A stretch of 64,000 nucleotides of DNA from Arthrobacter agilis (GCF_030816075.1 NZ_JAUSXO010000001.1:1860001-1924000); one strand, 5' to 3'; positions 1-8,992 are shown, counted from the stretch's first letter. Numbers and translations: made by a program. The notes: a model not told the origin generated them from the sequence alone.

Positions 1-1
1 G

Positions 2-445
2 ACCGGCATCACCGTCTCGAACGGCCTGCACTTCTCCCCCGCCGGTGACACCGCGTTCTTCGCCGACACCCCCACGGGCCGGATCGACGCGCTGGGCTAC
101 GACGTCGCCGCCGGCCGGTTCACGGACCGCCGCACGTTCGCCCTCGTCGAGCAGGCGCTCGGCATGCCCGACGGCCTCGCCATCGACGAGGAGGGAGGCA
201 TCTGGGCCGCACTGTACGGGGGCGGGGCCATCGCGCGTTTCGACGCCTCGGGCAGGCTCTCCGAGCACATCACCCTGCCCGTGACGAACGTGACGGCGTG
301 CGCGTTCGGCGGACCGGACCTGAGGACCCTCTTCGTGACGACGACGCAGGAGAACATCCCCGAGGGGTCCGAACCGCAGGCCGGCGCGCTCTTCGCCGTC
401 GAGCCGGGCGTGGCGGGCGCACCGCTGCCGATGTTCGAGGGCTGA
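2..445 (+). CDS. SMP-30/gluconolactonase family protein (5' end outside window)
   Basis: The reading frame is open from the window edge, so the N-terminus is missing and about 147 C-terminal residues are visible. These carry the beta-propeller signatures of the SMP-30/gluconolactonase/LRE family: SNGLHFSP, FFADTPTGRIDA, MPDGLAIDEEGGIWAALYGG and FVTTTQE. Family members are metal-dependent sugar-lactone hydrolases, usually cytoplasmic and placed in sugar-acid catabolism; the Asn and Asp in the NGL and PDG turns are metal ligands in the family. The substrate cannot be told from this fragment. The gene ends in TGA at 443-445 and is followed by a convergent terminator shared with the oxidoreductase gene on the other strand. 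Confidence 0.85.
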   Translation, partial: TGITVSNGLHFSPAGDTAFFADTPTGRIDALGYDVAAGRFTDRRTFALVEQALGMPDGLAIDEEGGIWAALYGGGAIARFDASGRLSEHITLPVTNVTACAFGGPDLRTLFVTTTQENIPEGSEPQAGALFAVEPGVAGAPLPMFEG

Positions 446-448
446 TCA

Positions 449-520
449 TCGAGGCCTGATCAGCCTCGACGCGGGAGGCCCTTCCACGGACGCGTGGTGC
501 CGACCGTCCGTGGAAGGGCC
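449..520. terminator. Convergent bidirectional terminator
   Basis: Two inverted repeats sit between converging genes. The first pairs TCGAGGC (449-455) with GCCTCGA (463-469). The second has perfect 15-bp arms, GGCCCTTCCACGGAC (477-491) and its complement at 506-520, with a 14-nt loop. There is no long T tract, as is common in high-GC actinobacteria. Confidence 0.75.
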
Positions 521-553
521 CCGGGAGACCGTCGCCGCGATGCGGCGGCGTCG

Positions 554-1393
554 TCAGAGGATCGGCTGCCCGCCGGTGACGGCGATGCGGGCGCCGGAGA
601 CGTAGCTCGCCTCGTCGGAGGCGAGCAGCACGTACACCGGCGCGAGCTCGGCGGGCTGGCCGGCGCGCTGCAGGGGCACCTGCTGGCCGAAGCTCTGCAC
701 CTGCTCCTCGGGCATGGTGGCGGGGATGAGCGGTGTCCAGATGGGCCCGGGGGCCACGGAGTTGACGCGGATCCCGCGTTCGGCGAGGAGCTGGGCCATG
801 GACGCCGCCATGTTGGCGATCCCCGCCTTCGTCGCCGAATAGGGCATCAGCGTGGGGACCGGGTTGTCCGAGTTCACCGAACTCGAGCCGATGATCGAGC
901 CCCCCGGTCCCATGTGCGGCAGGACCGCCTTCGTCAGGTGGAAGAACGCGCTGAGGTTGGTGGCGAGTGTGTGGTCCCACTCCTCGTCGGGGATCTCCTC
1001 GATGGTCTCGTGCGTCATCTGGAAGGCGGCGTTGCTGACGAGGACGTCGACCCTGCCGAACTCCTCCACCGCCTTGTCGATCACGGCGCGGCAGGTCGCC
1101 GGGTCCGCGAGGTCGCCCGGGAACAGGACGGCCTGCCGTCCGGCCTCCTCCACCCAGCGCGCCGTCTCCCGGGCGTCGTCGTCCTCGTCCAGGTAGCTGA
1201 TGAGGACGTCGGCCCCCTCGCGGGCGTACGCGATCGCGACGGCGCGGCCGATGCCGCTGTCACCGCCCGTGATGACCGCCTTCTTGCCGGTCAGTCGGCC
1301 GCTTCCGCGGTAGGACTCCTCGCCGTGGTCGGGAGCCGGGTCCATGGCCTCGGTGGTGCCGGGCGGGTCCTGCTGCTGGGCTGGCTGGCTCAC
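554..1393 (-). CDS. SDR family oxidoreductase (general stress type)
   Basis: A 279-residue classical short-chain dehydrogenase/reductase. The NAD(P)-binding TGGDSGIGRAVA motif follows a polar 35-residue N-terminal extension; the NAA element appears as VSNAAF, and the catalytic Ser and Tyr/Lys as IIGSSSVNS and YSATKAG. The extension ending in GRLTGKKAVITGGDSGIG resembles the YghA/general-stress-protein-39 subgroup, whose members reduce or oxidise alcohols and aldehydes and are often stress-induced. The physiological substrate is unknown. Cytoplasmic. It stands alone, with a terminator after it and the glycosyltransferase gene diverging upstream; an AGGAGGAAC-like ribosome site precedes the ATG. 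Confidence 0.88.
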   Translation of the reverse strand: MSQPAQQQDPPGTTEAMDPAPDHGEESYRGSGRLTGKKAVITGGDSGIGRAVAIAYAREGADVLISYLDEDDDARETARWVEEAGRQAVLFPGDLADPATCRAVIDKAVEEFGRVDVLVSNAAFQMTHETIEEIPDEEWDHTLATNLSAFFHLTKAVLPHMGPGGSIIGSSSVNSDNPVPTLMPYSATKAGIANMAASMAQLLAERGIRVNSVAPGPIWTPLIPATMPEEQVQSFGQQVPLQRAGQPAELAPVYVLLASDEASYVSGARIAVTGGQPIL

Positions 1394-1523
1394 TGTTCCT
1401 CCTGGTGTCTACGGGCAGTCGTGCCCGTGGGTTCCTTGCCCTCTCACCGTAAGCACCCTTAGTAATTGGAGGGAAGCGGATGACCGGTCCGGAAACCGTT
1501 TGCGTGAGGAGGATCCGCCGTCC

Positions 1524-2645
1524 ATGCGGTACGCAGCCGAATACGTCCTGCCGCTGAGGTGCGCCGAGGCGGGGCCCGCCGAGGACCTGGCGCGCTATCT
1601 GCGGGATCTCGTCCGGTGGGTCGATGTCACGGTGGTGGACGGTTCCGCGGACCCGTTGTTCGCGGTCCATGCGGCCGTGTTCCCGCGGGAGGTCCGCCAC
1701 CTGCGCCCCGACCCCGGGCTGGTGCGCCGCGGCGGCAACGGGAAGGTGCAGGGCGTCCTGACCGGCCTCGCCGCCGCACGGCACGAGGCCGTCGTGATCG
1801 CCGACGACGACGTCCGGTACGGGCCCAGCGAGCTGGAGCGCGTCCTGGGGCTCCTCGCGGACGCGGATCTGGTGCGGCCCCAGAACTACTTCGCGCATCC
1901 GCCCTGGCACGCCCGCTGGGACACCGGGCGGACCCTTCTCAACAGGGCGTTCTCCTCCGACTTCCCCGGCACGCTCGGCGTCCGGAGGAGCACCGTCCTC
2001 GCGGCGGGCGGCTACTGCGCCGACGCCCTCTTCGAGAACCTCGAACTGATCCGCACGGTGCGCGCTGCCGGCGGGGTCGAGGTCCGCGCCGACGATCTCT
2101 TCGTGGCCCGGATCCCCTGCTCGTCGCGGCACTTCCTGCGGCAGCGCGTGCGCCAGGCCTACGACAGCTTCGCCCAGCCGGGGCGCCTCGCCGTGGAGTT
2201 GGGCCTGCTCCCCGCGATCCTCCTCGCCCGACGGTCGGGCGCCCGGCTCGCGGTGGCGGGCGTCGCCGTCGTCGCCCTCGCCGAGCTGGGCCGCCGACGG
2301 CGCGGAGGGCGCGGCGTCTTCCACCCCACCGCGGCACTGTGGGCACCCGCGTGGGTCCTCGAACGCTCCGTGTGCAGCTGGCTCGCCGTGGCCAGCAGGA
2401 CACGCGGCGGCGTGCGCTACGCCGGCGGGAGGATGCGCCTCGCCGCGCACTCGGAACGACACCTGCGACGCCGCCTGGCCGTCCGCCCTGCGGAGCTGTC
2501 AGTGACAGTAAGTACACTGATGGCTTCAGCCGGTTACGACGAAGGGGAACACGCATGGCAGACACACTGGGAAGCCCGAACTCCGAGCCCGAGGGCGGAT
2601 TCGAGCGGGATCCTTCGGACTGGGTCACCGGCGACGAGCCCATGA
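1524..2645 (+). CDS. Family 2 glycosyltransferase
   Basis: The start is ATG 1524, preceded by GAGGAGG at 1505-1511; in-frame starts further upstream lie in a divergent promoter region and lack a ribosome site. About 373 residues. The N-terminal half has GT-A/family 2 features: VTVVDGSADPLF, then the nucleotide-sugar/metal motif VVIADDDVRYGP, a RPQNYF strand, and GTLGVRRSTVLAAGGY acceptor-side residues, followed by RQRVRQAYDSF resembling the QxxRW region. Around residues 230-300 there are Ala/Val/Leu-rich helices that could lie at the membrane. Donor and acceptor are not identifiable. The last 30 or so residues overlap the next gene in another frame and look unconstrained, so the native C-terminus may have been lost or extended. 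Confidence 0.75.
   Translation: MRYAAEYVLPLRCAEAGPAEDLARYLRDLVRWVDVTVVDGSADPLFAVHAAVFPREVRHLRPDPGLVRRGGNGKVQGVLTGLAAARHEAVVIADDDVRYGPSELERVLGLLADADLVRPQNYFAHPPWHARWDTGRTLLNRAFSSDFPGTLGVRRSTVLAAGGYCADALFENLELIRTVRAAGGVEVRADDLFVARIPCSSRHFLRQRVRQAYDSFAQPGRLAVELGLLPAILLARRSGARLAVAGVAVVALAELGRRRRGGRGVFHPTAALWAPAWVLERSVCSWLAVASRTRGGVRYAGGRMRLAAHSERHLRRRLAVRPAELSVTVSTLMASAGYDEGEHAWQTHWEARTPSPRADSSGILRTGSPATSP
2496..2518 (+). promoter_or_regulatory. Palindrome and -10 element before the DUF3072 gene
   Basis: CTGTCAGTGACAG (2496-2508) is a perfect palindrome with one central base, immediately followed by TACACT (2513-2518), a good actinobacterial -10 hexamer. The arrangement suggests a repressor or activator site at the promoter of the small gene starting at 2555; it lies inside the 3' end of the glycosyltransferase frame. 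No protein can be assigned. Confidence 0.45.
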
Positions 2646-2785
2646 CCGCAGCCCAGCGGAGCTACCTGGACACCCTCGCCCGCGAGGCCGGCGAGGAGAT
2701 CCCCGCGGACATCAACAAGGCCGAGGCATCCGAGCACATCGATCGGCTGCAGGGCAAGAGCAAGCGGCTCACCGAGGACTCCTGA
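2555..2785 (+). CDS. DUF3072 domain-containing protein
   Basis: A 76-residue acidic soluble protein beginning MADTLGSPNSEPEGG. Its core, DWVTGDEPMTAAQRSYLDTL followed by AREAGEEIPADINKAEAS and ending RLTEDS, matches the DUF3072 family as I know it: a short helical motif resembling SAP or Rho N-terminal-like nucleic-acid-associated helices, widespread in actinobacteria with no established function. The start at ATG 2555 has AAGGGGAACAC upstream. It overlaps the end of the glycosyltransferase frame by 91 nt in a different frame and has its own promoter-like sequence, so it is probably transcribed independently. Confidence 0.8.
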   Translation: MADTLGSPNSEPEGGFERDPSDWVTGDEPMTAAQRSYLDTLAREAGEEIPADINKAEASEHIDRLQGKSKRLTEDS

Positions 2786-2801
2786 CCCCTCGCTGTGCCG
2801 G

Positions 2802-2842
2802 AATCCCACCGTCCGGGCCGGAAGGCCCTGGCCGGTGGGATT
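2802..2842. terminator. Convergent terminator hairpin
   Basis: AATCCCACCG (2802-2811) pairs perfectly with CGGTGGGATT (2833-2842), with extra GGGCC/GGCCC pairing inside the loop. It lies between the converging DUF3072 and cyclohydrolase genes. Confidence 0.75.
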
Positions 2843-2884
2843 GCTGCGTCCGGGCCCCGGAACGTCGGGGCGGAACGCGGCAGG

Positions 2885-4273
2885 TCAGCGTGTCGCCGCG
2901 AAGTTGAACTCGGTGCAGATGTCCAGGCCGAACACGAAGCGGCGCACGGGCGCGGTCCGGGCCTCGGCCAGCACGTCGGAGCCGGAGAAGCGGATCCCGG
3001 AGACGCCGTCACCGACGAGCACCGGAGCCGTCGTGAGATACAGCCGGTCCAGCACACCGGCCTCGAGGAACCGCGACACCGTGTTGCCGCCCCCTTCCAC
3101 GAGCACCTTCTCAAGGCCCCGCGCCTGCAGGATGTCCAGGACGCGGCGCGGCGCGAAATCCTCCGCCGGCAGCCGCACCACCTCGACGGACGCGGGCAGC
3201 CCGTCCGGCACGATCGCGTCGCCGGACACGATCCACAGCGTCGGCACGCCGTCGTCGGCCAGGACCCTGGCGGCGACGCCGACCCTCGCCGCGGCGTCGA
3301 GCACCACGCGTACGGGGCTGCGTCCGGGCACGTCCTCGACCGCGAGCGAGCAGTCCTCGGCCAGCACGGTGGAGGCGCCGACGACGACGGCGTCCACCAG
3401 CGCCCGCAGCCGCTGCAGGTGTCCGTGGTCCCCGCGATCCTCGTGCAGGCCGGCATCACCGGATCGTGACGCGATGAAGCCGTCCAGGCTCTGGCGCAGC
3501 TGCCCGACGACGAGTGGCCCCGAGGCCTGCGCGAGGTAGCCGTACCGGTGGGTCAGCTCTTCGGCCTCCCCCGGTGCCGGAGCCGCGGGTGCCACGCCCT
3601 CGAGCAGGGACTCCCACGCGTCCGCCACGGGTGGGGCGTCGTGCCGCATGCGCTCACGTTTGGTCGCGAGGTAGCCGGCGTTCTCGGCGCGGTCCGGCAC
3701 GGGCAGGTTCCGGCGCTCGACGACGGCGATGCCGAGATCCTCCAGGGCCTCCTCCTTCGCGGGGTTGCCCGAGAGCAGCCGGACCGCGCCGATGCCGAGG
3801 TCCTGCAGGATCTCGGCCGCCTGGTCGTAGCGGCGGGCGTCGACCGGGAGACCCAGCGCCGTGTTCGCGTCCACCGTGTCCACGCCCTGGTCCTGCAGTG
3901 CGTACGCCTTGAGCTTGGCGAGCAGGCCGATCCCGCGGCCCTCGTGACCGCGGACGTAGACCACCACACCCCGGCCCTCCTCGGCGATGGCGGCGAGCGC
4001 CGCCTCGAGCTGCTCGCCGCAGTCGCAGCGCCGGGACCCGAAGGCGTCGCCCGTGAGGCACTCGCTGTGGACCCGGACCAGGGGCGCGCCCGTGGTCCGG
4101 CCGTCGGCATCGTCGGCGATCCCCTGGGCCAGGGCCACGTGCTCCGTGCCCCCGCTGTCCCGGTAGCCGATCATCCGGAAGGTCCCGTGCCGGGTCGGCA
4201 GGACGGTCTCCGCGACCCTCTCGACGGTGGCCGGTACGGCGGAGGAGTCGAACTGGGTGGACTGGATGGACAT
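2885..4273 (-). CDS. ribA: GTP cyclohydrolase II fused to RibD-like reductase domain
   Basis: A 462-residue fusion. Residues about 20-210 are GTP cyclohydrolase II, which opens GTP to the first pyrimidine intermediate of riboflavin synthesis: zinc cysteines C72, C83 and C85 in [19 protein letters not shown], and [20 protein letters not shown]. Residues about 250-462 match the RibD C-terminal/DHFR-like reductase fold: [47 protein letters not shown] and APVLVGDG. The usual bacterial partners are DHBP synthase (RibAB) upstream of RibA, or a deaminase fused to RibD; neither is present, and no other rib gene is nearby. The two reactions are separated by the deaminase step in riboflavin synthesis, so either the deaminase is elsewhere or the fusion makes a different reduced pyrimidine. 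ATG 4273 with AAGG upstream; no FMN riboswitch seen. Confidence 0.85.
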   Translation of the reverse strand: MSIQSTQFDSSAVPATVERVAETVLPTRHGTFRMIGYRDSGGTEHVALAQGIADDADGRTTGAPLVRVHSECLTGDAFGSRRCDCGEQLEAALAAIAEEGRGVVVYVRGHEGRGIGLLAKLKAYALQDQGVDTVDANTALGLPVDARRYDQAAEILQDLGIGAVRLLSGNPAKEEALEDLGIAVVERRNLPVPDRAENAGYLATKRERMRHDAPPVADAWESLLEGVAPAAPAPGEAEELTHRYGYLAQASGPLVVGQLRQSLDGFIASRSGDAGLHEDRGDHGHLQRLRALVDAVVVGASTVLAEDCSLAVEDVPGRSPVRVVLDAAARVGVAARVLADDGVPTLWIVSGDAIVPDGLPASVEVVRLPAEDFAPRRVLDILQARGLEKVLVEGGGNTVSRFLEAGVLDRLYLTTAPVLVGDGVSGIRFSGSDVLAEARTAPVRRFVFGLDICTEFNFAATR

Positions 4274-4406
4274 GCATCAACCTTAGGAGCGGGCCGGGCC
4301 GACGCGAAAAACCGCGTCCTAGGACCCAACAGGGCAGGGCAGCCGTTTATTGCGTCCGACTCCCCGAACGGTGACCACCCGGTGGTCCCCGTCCCGCGGC
4401 GGGCTG

Positions 4407-5318
4407 CTACGGCGAGGGCGGGTGCCGGACATCGGCCGCTGCGCGTCCCAGGACCTCGCGGACGGCCAGCACGGCGGGCCGCTGTGCACCGGCGCGGCGA
4501 GCGGAGGTGAAGACGGAGCGCCGCGGACTCTCCTCGAGGTCGAGCAGCTGCACGGGGACACTCCGGCCGGTCCACACGAGATCGGGCATGAGGGCGACGG
4601 CGTTGCCCGATTCGATCAGGCGGATCTGGGCCTGCAGGTCCGCCGTCTCGTAGCGGACGTCCGGTTCGAACCCCGCGCGTCGGCACGCCTGCTCCGCCCA
4701 GTGGCGGGACGCCGCACCCCTGGGCTCCATGACCCACGCCGCTCCCGCCGCGTCGGCGACAGTGCCGATACCCGTGTGGGGCCCCAGGAGCGGGACGGCG
4801 AGGCGGATGGCGTCCTCGGTCAGCGGCATATGGTCCAGCTCGGGGTGGCGCGGGGCCGCATGCCCCGGATACTGCTCGGCGATGACGAGGTCGAAGTCGC
4901 GGGCGAACGTCTCGTACAGCGCGGTCTCCGGTTCGCGCTGCACCATCTCCACGCGCACCTCGGGATAGTCGCGGGTCATGGCCGTCAGGGCGCCGGGCAT
5001 GAGCGCCAGCGCGGCCGACTGGAAGACCGCCACGCGGACGGTGCCGGACACCGTGGTCAGCGACGCGGCGAGATCGGACTCGGCGCGCTCGAGGGTCTCG
5101 AGCAGTTCGGCGGTGTGGGCGACAAGCACTTCCGCCTGTGCCGTGAGGACCACGCGGCGACCCGCTCGGCGCAGCAGTTCAACGCCCACCTCCTTCTCGA
5201 GCAGGGCCAGCTGCTGCGAGACGGAGGACGGGCTGTAGCTGAGGGCTTCCGCGACCTCCGCGAGCGTGCCGCGGATCTTCAGTTCGCGGAGTAACCGCAG
5301 CCTGCGCAGGTCGAGCAT
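4407..5318 (-). CDS. LysR family transcriptional regulator
   Basis: 303 residues. The N-terminal winged helix-turn-helix is clear: LDLRRLRLLRELKIRGTLAE, then LSYSPSSVSQQLALLEKEVG and LLRRAGRRVVLT. It is followed by a helical linker and a periplasmic-binding-protein-like effector domain (VRVAVFQSAALALMPGAL, DLVIAEQYPG, RLIESGNAVALMPDLV). It diverges from the proline-catabolism gene putA across a 110-bp spacer with repeated motifs, so control of putA is the natural hypothesis; the effector (proline or another amino acid) is not known. The C-terminal residues ADVRHPPSP are low-complexity. Confidence 0.87.
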   Translation of the reverse strand: MLDLRRLRLLRELKIRGTLAEVAEALSYSPSSVSQQLALLEKEVGVELLRRAGRRVVLTAQAEVLVAHTAELLETLERAESDLAASLTTVSGTVRVAVFQSAALALMPGALTAMTRDYPEVRVEMVQREPETALYETFARDFDLVIAEQYPGHAAPRHPELDHMPLTEDAIRLAVPLLGPHTGIGTVADAAGAAWVMEPRGAASRHWAEQACRRAGFEPDVRYETADLQAQIRLIESGNAVALMPDLVWTGRSVPVQLLDLEESPRRSVFTSARRAGAQRPAVLAVREVLGRAAADVRHPPSP

Positions 5319-5428
5319 GGCGCCTCCGGCCTCGATGACGATTCGGATCCACTGATGGGTACCGTTCGGTAATCATCACTTTCGCTAATCGTACGGCGGG
5401 CCGATACTGGGAGGAAATAGCTGCGACG
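5319..5428. promoter_or_regulatory. Divergent LysR/putA promoter region
   Basis: The spacer holds two near-identical direct repeats, TTCGGTAATC (5365-5374) and TTCGCTAATC (5381-5390), 16 bp apart, and an overlapping palindrome TACCGTTCGGTA (5360-5371). A possible putA promoter is TTCGCT (5381-5386) with GATACT at 5403-5408. GGAGG at 5410-5414 is the putA ribosome site. Binding by the adjacent LysR protein is inferred from position only. Confidence 0.45.
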
Positions 5429-8400
5429 GTGCAAGCCGTCCGATCGAAAGCCGTTGCCATGACAACCCAGATCCCCCTCGAGGGCGTCGCCGCCACCGCG
5501 GCACCCCTGAAGGCGTCCAGCACCCTCGACCAGGGGCACGACGCCGCATCCTCCCGTTTCTCCGCCGCTCCCGGCAGCACCACCGACATCCCGGCGGGCC
5601 TCCCGGACGCAGCGATCGCCCTCGTGCGCCGGTGGCTTACCGAGGCCTCGAAAGTGCCGGTGGATTCCTCCGCGCAGCAGCTCGCCGGGGTCCTCAAGGA
5701 CCCTGACGGGCTCGCCTTCACCGTCGGCTTCGTGGACGGCGTGATCCGCCCGGAGGACCTCTCCGTGGCCGCACGCAACCTCGCCGCCATCGCCCCGAAG
5801 GTGCCGGCGTTCCTCCCCTGGTACATGCGCTCGGCCGTTCGGGTGGGCGCCGCCGTCGCGCCTGTCCTCCCGCAGGTCGTCATCCCGGTCGCCCGCCGTG
5901 TGCTGCGGGAGATGGTGGGGCACCTCATCATCGACGCCTCCGACGCGCGGCTCGGCCGGTCGATCGGCAGGATCCGGCGCGAGGGGATCCGCCTCAACGT
6001 CAACCTCCTCGGCGAGGCGGTCCTCGGCGACCACGAGGCCGAACGCCGCCTGGAAGGCACGGTGCGCCTCCTCGAGCGGCCGGATGTCGACTACGTGTCC
6101 ATCAAGGTGTCCTCCACCGTGGCCCCGCACCCCGCCTGGGCCTTCCAGGAGGCCGTGCAGCACGTCGCCGAGAAGCTCGCCCCGCTGTACGCGCTCGCCG
6201 CCCGGTCGGAGAAGCCCAAGTTCATCAACCTGGACATGGAGGAGTACAAGGACCTCGACCTCACGATCGCGGTCTTCATGGAGATCCTCGGCCGTCCCGA
6301 GTTCAGGGACCTGGAGGCCGGCATCGTCCTCCAGGCCTACCTCCCCGACTCCCTCGCCGCCATGATCCGCCTGCAGGAGTGGGCCGCGGCCCGCCGCGCC
6401 GCCGGGGGTGCGGCCATCAAGGTCCGCGTGGTCAAGGGCGCCAACCTGCCGATGGAGCAGGTCGAGGCATCCCTCCACGACTGGCCGGTGGCCACCTGGG
6501 GGTCGAAGCAGGACTCGGACACGCACTACAAGCGCGTGCTCAACTACGCCCTGCAGCCCGGGCGCGTCGACAACGTGCGCGTCGGCGTCGCCGGGCACAA
6601 CCTGTTCGACCTCGCCTTCGCCTGGCTGCTCGCCGGCGAGCGCGGTGTACGCTCCGGCATCGAGTTCGAGATGCTCCTCGGCATGGCGCAGGGCCAGGCG
6701 GAGGCCGTCCGGCGCGACGTCGGGTCCCTCCTCCTCTACACGCCCGTGGTGCACCCGAGCGAGTTCGACGTCGCCATCGCCTACCTGATCCGACGCCTGG
6801 AGGAGGGAGCGAGCCAGGACAACTTCATGTCCGCCGTGTTCGAGCTCTCCGACAACGAGGTGCTCTTCGAACGCGAGAAGAACCGGTTCCTCGCCTCCCT
6901 GGCGGAGCTGGACACCTCGATCCCCGGGCCGAACCGCCGGCAGGACCGCACCGTCCCCGCCCCGCCGCACCCGGGCACGGGCTTCACGAACACCGCCGAC
7001 ACCGACCCCTCGCTGCCGGCCAACCGGTCGTGGGGCCGGGCGATCCTCGACCGCGTCCCCTCCTCCCAGCTGGGCAAGGACCTCGTCGCCGCGACCACCC
7101 TGACCCGCGCCGGCGAGCTCGAGGACACGATCGCCGGCGCCGTCTCCGCGTCCGCCGCCTGGGGCTCCCTCAGCGGCGCCGAGCGCGCCGTGATCCTGCA
7201 CCGTGCGGGCGACGCCCTGGAGGCACGCCGCGCGGAGCTCATGGAGGTCATGGCCGCCGAGACCGGCAAGACGCTGGACCAGGCGGACCCGGAGATCTCC
7301 GAGGCGGTGGACTTCGCCCACTACTACGCCGAGCGTGCCCGTGAGCTCGACGACGTCGACGGCGCCGTGTTCTCCCCCGTCCGGCTCACAGTGGTGACGC
7401 CACCGTGGAACTTCCCCGTCGCGATCCCCGCCGGATCGACCCTGGCGGCGCTCGCCGCCGGTTCGTCCGTGATCATCAAGCCGGCCTCGCAGGCCCGGCG
7501 CTCCGGCTCCGTCATGATCGACGCGCTGTGGGCCGCGGGCGTCCCCCGCGAGGTGCTCCGCCTCGTGCAGGTCGACGAACGGGATCTCGGGCGCCAGCTC
7601 ATCGCCGATCCGCGCGTGGACCGGGTGATCCTGACCGGCGGCTACGAGACCGCCGAGCTGTTCCGCTCGTTCCGTACCGACCTGCCGCTGCTCGCCGAGA
7701 CGTCCGGCAAGAACGCCATCATCGTCACGCCCAGCGCGGACCTGGACCTCGCCGCGCGGGACGTCGCGCAGTCGGCCTTCGGCCACGCCGGCCAGAAGTG
7801 CTCGGCCGCGTCCCTCGTGATCCTCGTGGGGAGTGCGGCGACGTCGCAGCGGTTCCGCAACCAGCTGCTCGACGCCGTCGCCTCCCTCTCCGTGGGCTAC
7901 CCGGAGGACCCCACCACGCAGATGGGCCCGGTGATCGAACCCGCCGCCGGCAAGCTGCTGGACGGCCTGACGACCCTCGGCGACGGTGAGTCCTGGCTCG
8001 TCGAACCCCGGCGGCTCGACGATTCCGGCCGCCTGTGGAGCCCGGGCATCCGGGTCGGCGTGAAGCGCGGCGCCACCTATCACCTCACCGAGTACTTCGG
8101 ACCGATCCTGGGTGTGATGACCGCCGCGACCCTCGAGGAGGCGATCGCGCTGCAGAACGACATCGACTACGGCCTCACCTCCGGCATCCACTCGCTCGAC
8201 AGCCGGGAGATCGCCACCTGGATCGACGGTGTGCAGGCGGGCAACCTCTACATCAACCGCGGCATCACCGGAGCGATCGTCCAGCGCCAGCCCTTCGGCG
8301 GCTGGAAGAAGTCGGCCGTGGGTGCCGGGACCAAGGCCGGCGGCCCCAACTACCTCGTGGGCCTCGGAACGTGGTCGCCCAGGGAGGCCACGGCATCCGG

Positions 8401-8992
8401 CGCCGCCCTGCCCGCCGTCGCGCCGCTGCTGTCGGCGGCCGGGTCGGCCGGCCTGTCCGACGCGGACGTGGCACGCCTCACCCGGGCCGCGGCCTCGGAC
8501 GCCGCAGCATGGAACGGCGAGTTCGGCCGGGTCCGGGACGTCTCGGCCCTCTCCGCCGAGCGGAACCTCTTCCGCTACCTCCCCCACCCGGTGACGGTGC
8601 GCCTCGCGGAGGGCGCTCCCCTGGCGGATCTCGTCCGCGTGCTGCTCGCAGCGGCCGCGACCGGCGCTCAGGTGGCCGTCTCGTCCGCCGCCGGCCTCCC
8701 GGCAGCGCTGCGGTCCGCCCTGCCGGAGCAGATCGGGGGCGTCACCGTCGAGGACGACGCCGCCTGGCTGGCCCGCGCGGCGACGCTCCCGCTCCGGCGC
8801 GTGCGGCTCATCGGCGGCGGCGCATCAGCGCTCGCCGCGGTGACCGGCGGCCGGCCCGATCTCGCGGTGTATGCGCAGCCCGTCACGGAGTCGGGGCGCA
8901 TCGAGCTGCTGCCGTTCCTGCAGGAGCAGGCCATCAGCATCACCGCCCACCGCTTCGGGACGCCCAACGGCCTGACCGACGGCCTGATCTAG
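5429..8992 (+). CDS. putA: Bifunctional proline dehydrogenase / glutamate semialdehyde dehydrogenase
   Basis: 1187 residues from GTG 5429 (GGAGG 14 nt upstream; ATG 5459, giving MTTQIPLEGV, is an alternative). It oxidises proline to glutamate in two steps. Proline dehydrogenase spans about residues 100-480: LGRSIGRIRREGIRLNVNLL, YVSIKVSS, KFINLDMEEYKDLDLT and VRVVKGANLPMEQVEASL, binding FAD. The aldehyde dehydrogenase covers about 540-1010: PPWNFPVAIPAG, ETSGKNAIIVTPSADLD with the catalytic Glu region, and FGHAGQKCSAASLVIL with nucleophile Cys791. About 180 further residues form the C-terminal extension seen in long PutA types. It lacks the N-terminal DNA-binding domain of enterobacterial PutA, so regulation probably falls to the divergent LysR gene. 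Confidence 0.93.
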   Translation: MQAVRSKAVAMTTQIPLEGVAATAAPLKASSTLDQGHDAASSRFSAAPGSTTDIPAGLPDAAIALVRRWLTEASKVPVDSSAQQLAGVLKDPDGLAFTVGFVDGVIRPEDLSVAARNLAAIAPKVPAFLPWYMRSAVRVGAAVAPVLPQVVIPVARRVLREMVGHLIIDASDARLGRSIGRIRREGIRLNVNLLGEAVLGDHEAERRLEGTVRLLERPDVDYVSIKVSSTVAPHPAWAFQEAVQHVAEKLAPLYALAARSEKPKFINLDMEEYKDLDLTIAVFMEILGRPEFRDLEAGIVLQAYLPDSLAAMIRLQEWAAARRAAGGAAIKVRVVKGANLPMEQVEASLHDWPVATWGSKQDSDTHYKRVLNYALQPGRVDNVRVGVAGHNLFDLAFAWLLAGERGVRSGIEFEMLLGMAQGQAEAVRRDVGSLLLYTPVVHPSEFDVAIAYLIRRLEEGASQDNFMSAVFELSDNEVLFEREKNRFLASLAELDTSIPGPNRRQDRTVPAPPHPGTGFTNTADTDPSLPANRSWGRAILDRVPSSQLGKDLVAATTLTRAGELEDTIAGAVSASAAWGSLSGAERAVILHRAGDALEARRAELMEVMAAETGKTLDQADPEISEAVDFAHYYAERARELDDVDGAVFSPVRLTVVTPPWNFPVAIPAGSTLAALAAGSSVIIKPASQARRSGSVMIDALWAAGVPREVLRLVQVDERDLGRQLIADPRVDRVILTGGYETAELFRSFRTDLPLLAETSGKNAIIVTPSADLDLAARDVAQSAFGHAGQKCSAASLVILVGSAATSQRFRNQLLDAVASLSVGYPEDPTTQMGPVIEPAAGKLLDGLTTLGDGESWLVEPRRLDDSGRLWSPGIRVGVKRGATYHLTEYFGPILGVMTAATLEEAIALQNDIDYGLTSGIHSLDSREIATWIDGVQAGNLYINRGITGAIVQRQPFGGWKKSAVGAGTKAGGPNYLVGLGTWSPREATASGAALPAVAPLLSAAGSAGLSDADVARLTRAAASDAAAWNGEFGRVRDVSALSAERNLFRYLPHPVTVRLAEGAPLADLVRVLLAAAATGAQVAVSSAAGLPAALRSALPEQIGGVTVEDDAAWLARAATLPLRRVRLIGGGASALAAVTGGRPDLAVYAQPVTESGRIELLPFLQEQAISITAHRFGTPNGLTDGLI

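Noticed and set aside
1344..1523. Longer glycosyltransferase starting at 1344
   Set aside because: The extra stretch overlaps the SDR gene start and its promoter, and ATG 1524 has a strong GAGGAGG site.
4274..4406. FMN riboswitch upstream of ribA
   Set aside because: Only 133 bp are available and the conserved RFN motifs are not present; just a small GACGCG-N6-CGCGTC repeat is seen.
5279..8587. Open minus-strand frame of about 1100 codons opposite putA
   Set aside because: It is the complement of a well-supported gene, has low-complexity Gly/Arg/Val-rich content, and is a usual artefact of high GC.
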